A DNA stretch of 64,000 nt from Algibacter sp. L1A34 (GTDB taxonomy: Bacteria > Bacteroidota > Bacteroidia > Flavobacteriales > Flavobacteriaceae). Under the pieces are notes generated by a model, which did not search any database, was not told where the DNA came from, and saw only the letters and a list, made by a program, of their open reading frames with translations. The stretch lies in the NCBI RefSeq assembly GCF_009796805.1, contig NZ_CP047029.1, forward strand, positions 744,001 to 808,000. Reading direction: 5' to 3'. Positions 27,157-35,848 of the stretch are shown one piece after another. Positions within the stretch are counted from its first letter, which is position 1. Every line of letters starts with the position of its first letter. A program made the position numbers and the translations under genes.

Positions 27157-27635
27157 TGTATTTATTTTAAGAAAGTTAAAGATATAAATTGTAGATTAAC
27201 TACACGTTAAGTCAATAAAAATAAATAAATCAGATTTGAATTTCCGGTTGAGTAGTAGGCACAAAGCCGTACTTATACTGGATAGCATATATGGCAGATA
27301 CGGAAGTTAGCTTTAAAATTCGGTCGCTTAATCGGTAAGCAGCTTTTGAAAATGACTTCCTAATGTCCAAAAGCCCGAACACAGAAACAGAGTTCAATTC
27401 GTTCAGCTAATAATAGTGCAAATGAAATACAAAAAAATGAAATACAAACTTTTTTTTAATTTATTTTTAAAATATTTTTTATCATCTCCAAAAGCCCTGA
27501 ATCCACTCGATAGTTTCTGTTTTAAATTAATAATATTTAGTTCTTAAAACAATAAAAAACGCACGTATAAAAATTTACACGTGCGCTTTGTACCGAAAAA
27601 AACGGCTTCTATTTTTTAAACTTAACTTAAAAAGT
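27157..27635. other. Intergenic region upstream of speA with an unexplained sequence island
   Basis: Positions 27236-27420 are less AT-rich than their surroundings and contain nested inverted repeats: GGAAGT (27302-27307) with ACTTCC (27355-27360), enclosing GCTT (27326-27329) with AAGC (27337-27340). No frame of length is present. It reads like a remnant or a small structured element of unknown kind. The rest is AT-rich, ending in the rluB-like gene's terminator. Confidence 0.5.
27554..27585 (-). terminator. Terminator of the RluB-like gene
   Basis: CGCACGT and ACGTGCG arms (27560-27585) with a T-run on the minus strand, about 50 bp after the stop codon. Confidence 0.8.
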
Positions 27636-28514
27636 TTACAACATTTTTAAAGTGTTTAACTCTTGCTCAGTTAAATGTTTCCAGCTTCCGCGAGGAATAT
27701 CTTTTTTAGTTAAATGCCCAATAGCAACGCAATCTAAAGTAACAATCTCGTATTTAATGTAATCGAAAATACTACGAATAATAGTGTTTCCTGTATTTTT
27801 AATTTTAAGTCCAATTTCTTTTTTAGACGCATTATCGATATAGCTAATTTCCTCTACTTCAATAAGTTTTCCATCAATTTTAAAACCAGCTTGTATCTTT
27901 TTAAGATCTTCAAGTTTTAAGTTCTTATCCAATTCAATATGAAATAAGCGTGGTACACCATGTTTAGAATTAGTAAATTTAGCCGCTATGGCATCATCGT
28001 TTGTAAATAATATTAACCCCTTAGAGTTTCTACCTAAACGCCCAATAGGCTTTATACGCGAACTTGTTGAATTAGCAACCAAATCCATTACCGTTCTCCC
28101 TTTACCTTCGCTAGTTGTTGTAGCAAATCCTTTAGGTTTATTTAATAAAACGTAAGCTTTTTTCTCAGGGTTTATACGTGCCCCATCGTAACGAACTTCG
28201 TCTGCAACCTTAACTTTATATCCCATTTCGGTAATTACTTTACCGTTAACGGTTACTAAACCAATAGCAATATGATCATCGGCCTCTCGACGAGAACATA
28301 TTCCAGAATTTGCAATGTATTTGTTTAGTCTAATTTCATCAGGATTACTCGCTTTTTTAGGTGCAGGATTTCCTTTTTTAATAGGCGCATTTCCTCTAGA
28401 AAAACTTTTACTTTTTCCGCCTTCGCCTCCTCTAGCAACGCCTTTTTTAGCTTCTCCTTGATTACCTCTTCCTGAAGGTTTCCCTTTTCCGCTTGTTCCT
28501 TGATTTCTATTCAT
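27636..28514 (-). CDS. RluB/RsuA-family pseudouridine synthase homologue, probably inactive
   Basis: A 292-aa protein: a basic Gly/Lys/Arg-rich tail (residues 1-55), an S4 domain (about 60-120, GICSRREADDHIAIG) and an RsuA-type catalytic fold. The invariant motif GRLDxxTxGL here reads GRLGRNSKGLILF, with Gly161 at the catalytic Asp position. The later NRQVRR-type motif is also degraded (GNTIIRSIFDYI). The fold and the ending KKDIPRGSWKHLTEQE are kept, so it may bind rRNA without modifying it. A good -7 box lies upstream. Confidence 0.88.
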   Translation of the reverse strand: MNRNQGTSGKGKPSGRGNQGEAKKGVARGGEGGKSKSFSRGNAPIKKGNPAPKKASNPDEIRLNKYIANSGICSRREADDHIAIGLVTVNGKVITEMGYKVKVADEVRYDGARINPEKKAYVLLNKPKGFATTTSEGKGRTVMDLVANSTSSRIKPIGRLGRNSKGLILFTNDDAIAAKFTNSKHGVPRLFHIELDKNLKLEDLKKIQAGFKIDGKLIEVEEISYIDNASKKEIGLKIKNTGNTIIRSIFDYIKYEIVTLDCVAIGHLTKKDIPRGSWKHLTEQELNTLKML

Positions 28515-28530
28515 GACTAATAATTTTCTG

Positions 28531-28538
28531 CAAAGATA
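28531..28538 (-). promoter_or_regulatory. -7 promoter box of the RluB-like gene
   Basis: The minus strand reads TATCTTTG, an exact TAnnTTTG match, 16 nt before the ATG. Confidence 0.5.
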
Positions 28539-28697
28539 TATTTAAAATTATGATTGACGATTTAAGTTTTACTTTTTGTTTTCTTTAAATATCACGAAAG
28601 CCCTTAATAGCAATGTTTTATTAATGAATCGTGATACGTTGTATATATGCTGAAGTTCTACTTTTCTTTTATGTATAACTGAAGAAAGAACTCTTTA

Positions 28698-29600
28698 CTA
28701 AATTCTATTTAAAACCACACTAACCTTTATAAGTACGATACTAAAGGCGCCAACAACAATTATAAATTTTAAAATATTATGAAGTATTAAATAATGCGTT
28801 TTTGTTCGAGACATCCATAATATTAACAAAAAAGCCAATAACAACGGAATGCATAAATAGAAATATAGATACATATAACCAATATCGTAACGCGAAAGCA
28901 ACAAACTCATAGGTAACCACGTTAAAACAGCCAAAATGGTTAACATAACTTTCGATGCTTTTTCCCCATAAACAATGGGAATAGTCTTGTAGTTTTGAGC
29001 CAAATCTCCTTTTATATTTTCTAAATCCTTGGTAAGCTCTCTCATAGACATTATTAGAAACAAGAATATAGCATGTACAAAAATTACGTGTTCGAAGTTT
29101 TTGTAATACATAAAAATTGCAAAAAATGGTGTTATAGTTAACACAGCAGACGTTAAATTACCAATAAAAAGCATTTTCTTTAACTTATGCGAATAAAACC
29201 ATATTCCAAAAATATAAACAGAAAAGAAAATAACACCTTTAAAGGATACGTAGCTCGCCATAACTGCAGCTAAAAAATTAAGCACAAAATAGAAAGACAG
29301 CTTCGTGTTTTGGCTAATTAGTTTATCTAACTTAGATTTTATAGGTCGATTAATCAAATCCTTTTCTGAGTCGTAAAAATTATTGATAATGTATCCGCCA
29401 GCAATCGCAGCAGCCGATGCTAAAACAAGCATGAGTAAATTTAAATCTAAAACAACTTGTTTTACAGGTAGATCATGCGCAAGAATAAAAATAGCAGTTA
29501 AATATTGGGCTATTACAACAACAAGAATATTGTAACCACGCACTACAGAAAACATACTAAAAAACTTAAGTAAAATGTGCTTTTGTTTTCTGGACAGCAT
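28698..29600 (-). CDS. UbiA-family prenyltransferase (geranylgeranylglycerol-phosphate geranylgeranyltransferase type)
   Basis: A 300-aa membrane prenyltransferase with about eight membrane helices. The two Asp-rich motifs are NNFYDSEKDLINRP (near residue 70) and KDLENIKGDLAQNYKTIP (near residue 190). Homologues in Flavobacteriia are usually labelled geranylgeranylglycerol-phosphate geranylgeranyltransferase, but the acceptor in bacteria is not established. It is 71 bp downstream of mevalonate kinase on the same strand, so it probably uses the isoprenoids made by the neighbouring pathway. Confidence 0.85.
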   Translation of the reverse strand: MLSRKQKHILLKFFSMFSVVRGYNILVVVIAQYLTAIFILAHDLPVKQVVLDLNLLMLVLASAAAIAGGYIINNFYDSEKDLINRPIKSKLDKLISQNTKLSFYFVLNFLAAVMASYVSFKGVIFFSVYIFGIWFYSHKLKKMLFIGNLTSAVLTITPFFAIFMYYKNFEHVIFVHAIFLFLIMSMRELTKDLENIKGDLAQNYKTIPIVYGEKASKVMLTILAVLTWLPMSLLLSRYDIGYMYLYFYLCIPLLLAFLLILWMSRTKTHYLILHNILKFIIVVGAFSIVLIKVSVVLNRI

Positions 29601-29671
29601 AAAAAATTGCTTTTGAAAATATTGTTAAACAATTTCGAAAGTTCACGAAACAATATAACAAAACATGAAAT

Positions 29672-30601
29672 TTAGAAGTTATAAACTACTTCTAATTTAT
29701 AATCAGAAAGTGCTTTTTCGGCTTTACCAAGATCTTCAGTAAAACCTAAAATATAACCTCCACCACCAGAACCACAAAGTTTTAAATAATAATCGTTGGT
29801 GTCGATACCTTTTTTCCAAAGTGCATGAAACTGTTGAGGAATCATGGGTTTAAAATGACTTAAAACCACTTTAGACAAACTCTTCGTGTTTTTAAATAAG
29901 GATTTAATATCTCCTTTTAGAAAATCATCTACACAGGCATCGGTATGTTTTATAAATTGATTTTTCAACATATTACGAAAACCCTCTTGCTTCATGTTTT
30001 CCATAAATAAACTTACCATAGGTGCTGTTTCTCCTACAATGCCACTATCTAATAAAAACACAGCTCCTTTACCTCCATTTTGTTGAGCAGGAATACCTGT
30101 AGCTTCAATATTATCTTTAGAATTGATAAGAATTGGAATACTTAAATAACTATTTAACGGATCTAAACCCGAAGATTTTCCATGAAAAAAAGATTCCATT
30201 TCAGAAAAAACCGTTTTTAACTTTAAAAGTTTTTCACGCGTTAAATTCTCCAAAACAGTAATTTTATCTTGAGCATATTTATCATAAATAGCAGCAACTA
30301 AAGCGCCACTACTACCTACACCATAACCTTGAGGAATAGACGAATCAAAATACATACCCGAATTCACGTGTTTTTTTAGTGAAGCCACATCAAAAACAAC
30401 CAATTCTGGATTAATATTTTCTAAATAATCAACATAACGTTTTAAACTTGCATTGGAAGCAATTGCAGCTTCCGACGGATTATTATCCTTTTTTAAAGCC
30501 CCATTATAAAAATTATAAGGTATAGATAAACCTTTAGAATCCTTAATGATTCCATACTCTCCAAAGAGTAATATTTTTGAGTAAAATAATGGTCCTTTCA
30601 T
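29672..30601 (-). CDS. Mevalonate kinase-like GHMP kinase
   Basis: Phosphorylates mevalonate in the mevalonate route to isopentenyl diphosphate, a soluble enzyme of 309 aa. The GHMP signature is PQGYGVGSSGALVAAIY. Further motifs are GKSSGLDPLNS and the C-terminal KLCGSGGGGYILGFT. The diphosphomevalonate decarboxylase gene lies upstream on the same strand and a UbiA prenyltransferase downstream. The promoter lies at 30741-30748, leaving a leader of about 130 nt. Mevalonate as substrate is inferred from context and family. Confidence 0.88.
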   Translation of the reverse strand: MKGPLFYSKILLFGEYGIIKDSKGLSIPYNFYNGALKKDNNPSEAAIASNASLKRYVDYLENINPELVVFDVASLKKHVNSGMYFDSSIPQGYGVGSSGALVAAIYDKYAQDKITVLENLTREKLLKLKTVFSEMESFFHGKSSGLDPLNSYLSIPILINSKDNIEATGIPAQQNGGKGAVFLLDSGIVGETAPMVSLFMENMKQEGFRNMLKNQFIKHTDACVDDFLKGDIKSLFKNTKSLSKVVLSHFKPMIPQQFHALWKKGIDTNDYYLKLCGSGGGGYILGFTEDLGKAEKALSDYKLEVVYNF

Positions 30602-30740
30602 AAATAAATAATTTAAAGTAAAAAATTAATAACTACCGCTTTAACATATAACAGTACTTACCAATAATCTCCCCGTTTTGGCTAATTTGGGCTTAAACAT
30701 TGTAAATCCTTCTTCGTCAAATAATTCACAATAATTATTG
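30602..30740 (-). promoter_or_regulatory. Leader of the mevalonate kinase gene with a 19-codon frame
   Basis: On the minus strand a small frame runs from the ATG at 30700 to the TAA at 30641 (MFKPKLAKTGRLLVSTVIC), preceded by AAGAAGGATTTACA, a plausible ribosome binding site. It could be a leader peptide or chance. The coding potential cannot be judged from one sequence. Confidence 0.3.
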
Positions 30741-30748
30741 CAAAAATA
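30741..30748 (-). promoter_or_regulatory. -7 promoter box of the mevalonate kinase gene
   Basis: The minus strand reads TATTTTTG, matching TAnnTTTG. Confidence 0.45.
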
Positions 30749-30833
30749 ATACTTTTATTTTTAACAATATTTTCACGCTTTCTAATTTATATTAAATCAA
30801 GTAATAAGATACAATTAAATTCGTAGAAAAGAT

Positions 30834-31922
30834 CTACTCTACTTTAATTAATTGAGCTCCAAAACCAATTTTATCGTTAATATATTCGCCTTTCTGGCAA
30901 AAAATTACTAATTCATTTTTAATGAATTTAAGCACAGAAACAGCTTCATTTTCAGGATACAAGACATGTACATTGGCTCCTGCATCTAAAGTAAAACACA
31001 CTTTAGACCCTGTAGATTCTCTAAAACTCCAAATTTTATTTATAATTTCTAAAGTATTCGGTTTCATTAAAATAAAATAAGGCATACTCGTCATCATCAT
31101 AGCGTGTAGCGTTAGCGCTTCACTTTCTACTAAACCTATAAAAGCATTTAAATCACCAGATTTTAAGATGCTTTTTATGCTCGACAGATTTTTATTAGCC
31201 TGCTCAAAACGTTGCTGAGCGAATGGATGACCGTACATTAAATTATGGCCAACCGAACTACTTACTTGCTTTTCTCCTTTATCAACTAGCAAAATAGTAT
31301 CGTGATAGTTCTTAAAATTTTGATGAACTTCAAACGGATATTTTACACCGAACAAATCCGAACTTCCATCAATTTCATCATGTTTTCCCCAAACCACCAA
31401 ATCACCTTCTAAACTACGGCAAGCACTTCCAGAACCTAAGCGAGCCAAAAATGATGCTTTCTGAATAAAAAATTTATCTGAAATATTTTCAACAAACTCC
31501 TTTTCTATACTCATTAAACACAATGCCAACGCACTCATCCCTGATGCCGATGATGCAATACCAGAACTATGTGGAAACGAATTTGATGTTTCTATTTTAA
31601 AATGAAAATCTTTTAAAAATGGTAAATAGATTTCTATACGTTTAAAAAACGTTTCAATTTTCGGTTTAAAATCATCCTTTTTTTCATTATCTAAAAACAC
31701 ATCAAACGAAAAAGCTTCTTTATTTTCCTTTTTCGAAAAGCTTAGTTTTGTAGTGGTTTTACAATAATCGAGCGTAAAACTTATCGATGGGTTTTCGGGT
31801 ATTTGATCTTGCTTTTTGCCCCAATATTTAACCAAGGCAATGTTACTTGGTGAACTCCACGTGAAGTCTCCGCTTTCAATATGGTTTAAATATGGTTTTG
31901 GGATAAAATCGGTTTCGGTCAT
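30834..31922 (-). CDS. mvaD: Diphosphomevalonate decarboxylase
   Basis: Makes isopentenyl diphosphate from mevalonate 5-diphosphate with ATP. The 362-aa GHMP-superfamily enzyme shows SPSNIALVKYWGKK at residues 25-37, NPSISFTLDYCKTTT, the Ser/Gly-rich phosphate loop HSSGIASSASGMSALAL, GSGSACRSLEGD and a C-terminal CFTLDAGANVHVLY with the catalytic Asp. Length is slightly above the usual 330. It is first of the group with the mevalonate kinase and UbiA genes, under its own -7 box. Confidence 0.95.
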   Translation of the reverse strand: MTETDFIPKPYLNHIESGDFTWSSPSNIALVKYWGKKQDQIPENPSISFTLDYCKTTTKLSFSKKENKEAFSFDVFLDNEKKDDFKPKIETFFKRIEIYLPFLKDFHFKIETSNSFPHSSGIASSASGMSALALCLMSIEKEFVENISDKFFIQKASFLARLGSGSACRSLEGDLVVWGKHDEIDGSSDLFGVKYPFEVHQNFKNYHDTILLVDKGEKQVSSSVGHNLMYGHPFAQQRFEQANKNLSSIKSILKSGDLNAFIGLVESEALTLHAMMMTSMPYFILMKPNTLEIINKIWSFRESTGSKVCFTLDAGANVHVLYPENEAVSVLKFIKNELVIFCQKGEYINDKIGFGAQLIKVE

Positions 31923-31957
31923 GTTTAAATTTTCAGCTTAAAGGAAGCTTGTTTTGG

Positions 31958-31965
31958 CAAAAATA
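31958..31965 (-). promoter_or_regulatory. -7 promoter box of mvaD
   Basis: The minus strand reads TATTTTTG, 35 nt before the start codon. Confidence 0.5.
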
Positions 31966-32018
31966 AGAAATATATGTGCTATTTTTAATGAATTCGTGAA
32001 TAGAGTATAATTCCTTTT

Positions 32019-32558
32019 TTAATCGTTCTTTGCTGCTAACTCAAGTAACTTTACCATAGTTTTATAATTTCTAGCAGTTGCGGTTACTTTAAGTTTTCGT
32101 TCAAAAAAATTATTGTTATACTTTGTCTTTCCGTAACCAATAGCCGAATAAAAATAGACACAATTAGCAGTAATTATAATCTCTTCATTTTCATACTCTA
32201 TTTTAGAAGCCTAATTTGCCAAGTTTTTATTTGGAGTGTTGTATAATAATGAAAAATAACTACTTTTCTTTTTTTCTTCGGAAAAGGGACTGTTTTTAAA
32301 AATAGCTTCTAATTCTTGATGCGTTCTAACAAGAACAGGGACTTCGAATCCAAAATTAGCTAAAATAGCATCTCCAATTTTTTCTTCTAGTTTAAATTGC
32401 TCCTCTTCTTCAGAATTAAAAATAATATTACCACTTTGAATATAAGTTTGAACATTTTTGAAGCCAATTTCAGTAAGAAAATCACGAAGTTCCGCCATTA
32501 AAACTTTCTTTTTCCCACCAACGTTTACTCCTCTTAGTAATGCGATATAAGTTTTCAT
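32019..32558 (-). pseudogene. DUF1697 gene interrupted by an in-frame amber codon
   Basis: The frame begins MKTYIALLRGVNVGGKKKVL and runs to NTPNKNLAN, where a TAG stands at 32211-32213. Reading on in the same frame gives ASKIEYENEEIIITANCVYF, SAIGYGKTKYNNNFFERKL and a normal TAA at 32019, exactly the rest of a DUF1697 protein. Total length would be 179 aa, the family's usual size. One base change (GAG or CAG to TAG) explains it. No frameshift is needed. Function of the family unknown. It may be a young pseudogene or a sequencing error. Confidence 0.88.
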
Positions 32559-32566
32559 ACCATTCT

Positions 32567-33022
32567 TTATTTTAATTTTTTAGAGAAACAAATACTATTA
32601 TTCGCTTTTACATAATCTCCAAAGTTTGGAATAATGCGATAATTATTTTTTTCATAGAAACGAATAGCATAAGGCTTCTCTTTTAATGTTTCGAGAATAC
32701 AATTTTCAAAATCTAGTTCCTTTCCCCAATCTTCCAGAGCTGATAAAATAGATAGAGCAATACCTTTTCCACGAAAATTTAAAGGCACAAACATGCGTTT
32801 AATTTCAACTTCATGATTAGAAAACGCTTTAATACTTCCACAACCAACAAGGTTTTCGTTTTCATCATAAGCCACAACAGCATGTTTTATTTTTTCAGTA
32901 TTATTAAGTTTTCCGTAAAACGATGTTTTTTCTTTATAATACCCATCTAAATCAAGATCTAAAGCTCTAACCAGTTCTTGAAAGTCTAAATTATCAGGAT
33001 TTGTTCTTTTTACAATAATCAT
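32567..33022 (-). CDS. GNAT-family N-acetyltransferase
   Basis: A 151-aa single-domain acetyltransferase. The acetyl-CoA-binding loop appears as VPLNFRGKGIALSILSALEDW (about residues 77-97, Gln/Arg-x-x-Gly-x-Gly/Ala type), followed by ILETLKEKPYAIRFYEKNNY, the typical C-terminal strand-helix. The substrate is unknown. It lies 8 bp before the DUF1697 gene on the same strand, so the two are one unit. Confidence 0.88.
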   Translation of the reverse strand: MIIVKRTNPDNLDFQELVRALDLDLDGYYKEKTSFYGKLNNTEKIKHAVVAYDENENLVGCGSIKAFSNHEVEIKRMFVPLNFRGKGIALSILSALEDWGKELDFENCILETLKEKPYAIRFYEKNNYRIIPNFGDYVKANNSICFSKKLK

Positions 33023-33113
33023 TCTTTTCGTTTTTTATCGATATAACATCAAGCTTTTCATCCGAAATTAAAGCATTCCCATCTATAAAAACAGAGGAAA
33101 ACACAATATTCCG

Positions 33114-33121
33114 TAACTTTG
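33114..33121 (+). promoter_or_regulatory. -7 promoter box before the 33.1-kb lipoprotein gene
   Basis: TAACTTTG is an exact TAnnTTTG match. It overlaps the possible TTG start at 33119, so translation must begin further on. Confidence 0.5.
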
Positions 33122-33142
33122 CATAAATTTTTTAATTGTATT

Positions 33143-33664
33143 GTGAAAAAAGTTGCCCCAAAACATACTAACTTTTACAAAGTTAAAATTACATTTTTAA
33201 TGTTCCTTATTTTAACATGCATCTCTTGCGCTTCAAAACTAAATATTACTAACAACCAAGTTATTACGGAAAGCAACCCTAAACTTATATTTTTAAACTA
33301 TAAGATTTCTAAAAACGATAGCGGAGAAAAAACGATTCAATTTATTGATAAAAAAATAGTTGATGGCAAATTACGAAACAAGAGCTCAAAATATATTAAT
33401 TCGGGTGCAGTAGGCGATTTAGTTTGCGTACAATTAGACAACAATAAAACAACACTTTCCAACCAAATCATTTCAAATCCTTTATTAAAATCTATAGAAT
33501 TCACAACCGATTCCCTATCTTTTAAAAAGCGAAGAGTTTCCATAAAGCAAACATCATTAAATTTACGCATTCAGTTAAACCCTGCAACCAAGTTTATTCG
33601 AATTAAAGAGATTATTGACTCTCTACAAAACACAAAAACGCTTATTATCTCTAGCATTGAATAA
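33143..33664 (+). CDS. Hypothetical lipoprotein
   Basis: About 173 aa from a GTG start at 33143 (MKKVAPKHTNFYKVKITFLM), with a hydrophobic core and lipobox LTCISC. A TTG at 33119 is excluded because it lies inside the promoter box; an ATG at 33200 (MFLILTCISC) is possible but gives a very short n-region. The mature protein is Lys/Ser/Asn-rich with no motif I recognise. It ends 1 bp before the M64 peptidase gene, so they are co-transcribed. Confidence 0.65.
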   Translation: MKKVAPKHTNFYKVKITFLMFLILTCISCASKLNITNNQVITESNPKLIFLNYKISKNDSGEKTIQFIDKKIVDGKLRNKSSKYINSGAVGDLVCVQLDNNKTTLSNQIISNPLLKSIEFTTDSLSFKKRRVSIKQTSLNLRIQLNPATKFIRIKEIIDSLQNTKTLIISSIE

Positions 33665-33665
33665 C

Positions 33666-35096
33666 ATGAAACAGCTTATTTATATCTCGTTTTTATTACT
33701 GAATTACCAGTTTATATGGGCTCAGGTTTTTACTCAAGAAACCATTCAAAACTTTGGAGACAATGATAAACGTCTCAATTTGGTGATTTTAAGCGAAGGC
33801 TATCAAGTTAGTGAGTTTGAACAATTTAAAACGGACGCCGTTAGCTACACAAATAGTATGTTTAACGAATCCCCTTTTAAAGAATATGCCAATTACTTTA
33901 ACGTTCATATCATTTACGTACCATCAAATGAAAGTGGTGCAGATCATCCTGGAGAAAGTGATGAGCCGCTAGAAACACCGGACGCACCGATCTCGCCTAT
34001 AACTAATGTTGACACTTATTTTAATGCCACTTACGACTCTTTTGGTGCACACAGAAGACTTTTTTATGAATTAGACGGAGACTATGCTAACCAAACCGAA
34101 GTAAAAATAAATAGTGTGTTAGCTGATAATTTCCCGACTTACGATCAAGCTTTAATTTTAGTAAATTCAGACGTATATGGTGCAAGTGGTGGAGAATTCC
34201 CAATGAGTTACACTGGATATTGGGGGCCAAAAACCGTAATTCACGAACTCGGACATTCTATGTTTGATCTCAAAGACGAATATTACCCTGGTGATTTTTT
34301 TACTGAAGAAGCCATAAACATGACTAAAGAAAGTGATGAAAATCTTGTAAAATGGAAAAATTGGGTAGGCACAAAAAATGTTGGCGTTTACCAATATACA
34401 TGCGACACAGGCAATTGTGCAGAATGGTATAAGCCACACCAAAAGTGTATTATGGAAAACCTAAACTATACATTTTGTCCCGTTTGCACTGAAGGTATAA
34501 TTGAAAAAATACATGATTTATTACCTTCTTTAGAAAGTTACGAACCAAATACGACAACAGTTAACAACCCCGAATTACCTTTAGAATTTAAATTATCCTT
34601 AATAAAACCAACACATGATTTAGAAAGAGCATGGACTCTTAATGGGAATCTTTTTGCTTCTAGCGTTGACAATGTTATTATTCAAGAAACCGATTTAAAT
34701 ATAGGATTAAACACTTTAACGGCCGTAATTCATGACAACCCAAGTTCTTTACTAAAAATTGATAATCACGAAACAAAACACATAAGCACAGTAACATGGA
34801 CTATAAACCATTCTAGTTTAGGTATCGAATCTATTGAAAGTTTGAGTGATAATTTCGAGGTTTTAATGTTCCCAAATCCAGTTTCAAATATGGTAAATTT
34901 GAGATTTGAAAGTGAGACTCTTGAAAATTTAAAAGTTGATATTATTTCAATGGAAGGCAGAAAACTACTTTCTACTTCGCTTTCTAATTCTGAAATTAAA
35001 CCAATAGATATTAGTGCTTTTAGTACCGGAATTTATTTAACAAATTTCTATGCTAACAATGTACTTATAGCAAGCAAACGCTTAGTAAAAAACTAA
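33666..35096 (+). CDS. M64-family metallopeptidase with T9SS C-terminal sorting domain
   Basis: A 476-aa secreted protease related to IgA peptidase M64. The signal peptide is MKQLIYISFLLLNYQFIWAQ, which decides the ATG at 33666 over an in-frame ATG upstream inside the previous gene. The zinc site HELGHSMFDLKDEYY starts at residue 193. Cysteine-rich segment CDTGNCAEWYKPHQKC follows. The last 80 residues (MFPNPVSNMVNLRFES to ASKRLVKN) are a type A T9SS sorting domain, so the protein is exported across the outer membrane by the type IX system. Confidence 0.93.
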   Translation: MKQLIYISFLLLNYQFIWAQVFTQETIQNFGDNDKRLNLVILSEGYQVSEFEQFKTDAVSYTNSMFNESPFKEYANYFNVHIIYVPSNESGADHPGESDEPLETPDAPISPITNVDTYFNATYDSFGAHRRLFYELDGDYANQTEVKINSVLADNFPTYDQALILVNSDVYGASGGEFPMSYTGYWGPKTVIHELGHSMFDLKDEYYPGDFFTEEAINMTKESDENLVKWKNWVGTKNVGVYQYTCDTGNCAEWYKPHQKCIMENLNYTFCPVCTEGIIEKIHDLLPSLESYEPNTTTVNNPELPLEFKLSLIKPTHDLERAWTLNGNLFASSVDNVIIQETDLNIGLNTLTAVIHDNPSSLLKIDNHETKHISTVTWTINHSSLGIESIESLSDNFEVLMFPNPVSNMVNLRFESETLENLKVDIISMEGRKLLSTSLSNSEIKPIDISAFSTGIYLTNFYANNVLIASKRLVKN

Positions 35097-35097
35097 C

Positions 35098-35619
35098 TTA
35101 CTCTTTAGGCGGATACTTCTTTAAAACCTTAGCAACAATAGCACTTAAGCGCGCTTCTCTTTTTTCGGGTGTGCTGTTTGGATTGAAATTAGATTCGCTA
35201 ACGGCTTGCCAAAAGAGTTGTTTTATATTCTCGTCAACAAAATCGAAGGTTACTTTGCGGGTTACTTGAGCTTGACCAATAGGCAGTCCTATGGAAATTC
35301 CGCCGCCAACATTACCGCCACCGCCGCCAACACCTACACCAACAGTTTGTCTTTGTGCACCTTGAAATTCAGTACTTTTTATATCGATGAAAAAACTCGG
35401 ATTGTCCGAAAGAACAAATCCTTTTTCTTTAAGCTGAACATCTAAAGCATCTAACAAACGCTTTGTATCGAGTTCACTTAAACCTGTTTTCATCTCGGCG
35501 TAATAATTATAACTCTTGTATTTGGTGAAATCTGTACCTTTTTCGTAATCGTAATTCACGTAAACAGGTGCGCAGGATGCTACTAAAAATAAAAGGGCTA
35601 GTACTTTTGCAATTTTCAT
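35098..35619 (-). CDS. DUF4136 lipoprotein
   Basis: A 173-aa lipoprotein with signal MKIAKVLALLFLVASC (lipobox VASC) followed by the DUF4136 pattern YDYEKGTDFTKYKSYNYY. A Gly/Val-rich stretch (GVGVGGGGGNVGGGISIGL) sits mid-protein, and it ends FNPNSTPEKREARLSAIVAK, as usual for the family. Role unknown, probably in the outer membrane. It converges with the M64 gene, separated by one base. Confidence 0.88.
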   Translation of the reverse strand: MKIAKVLALLFLVASCAPVYVNYDYEKGTDFTKYKSYNYYAEMKTGLSELDTKRLLDALDVQLKEKGFVLSDNPSFFIDIKSTEFQGAQRQTVGVGVGGGGGNVGGGISIGLPIGQAQVTRKVTFDFVDENIKQLFWQAVSESNFNPNSTPEKREARLSAIVAKVLKKYPPKE

Positions 35620-35750
35620 AGTTTGTATTTTCTATAAATTTAAACAAAAATTGTTCCAAATATTAATTTCTAATTTTGGACTAACTTTTGATTTACCCTG
35701 GCAAAAAGTATAATAATTTAGTTTTACAAACCAACTAGACAGATTTACCT

Positions 35751-35838
35751 GCGTTAGCGATTGAACGACCTGTTTGAGCTCCCCGACCAAAGGAAGGGAG
35801 CGAGTAGTGAAAGCGCGACCCTTTTCGGGTAACGCCCA
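35751..35838 (+). repeat. Dispersed structured repeat, copy B
   Basis: Terminal arms GCGTTA (35751-35756) and TAACGC (35830-35835). The inner hairpin is GCTCCC/GGGAGC and the last hairpin is CCC/GGG around TTTTC. It lies 10 bp after the reconstructed stop of obg on the minus strand. Confidence 0.85.
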
Positions 35839-35848
35839 AAATATTTTA

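Noticed and set aside
33119-33142. TTG start of the lipoprotein gene at 33119
   Set aside because: It overlaps the exact TAnnTTTG box at 33114-33121, so it would not be transcribed from that promoter; the GTG at 33143 is better.
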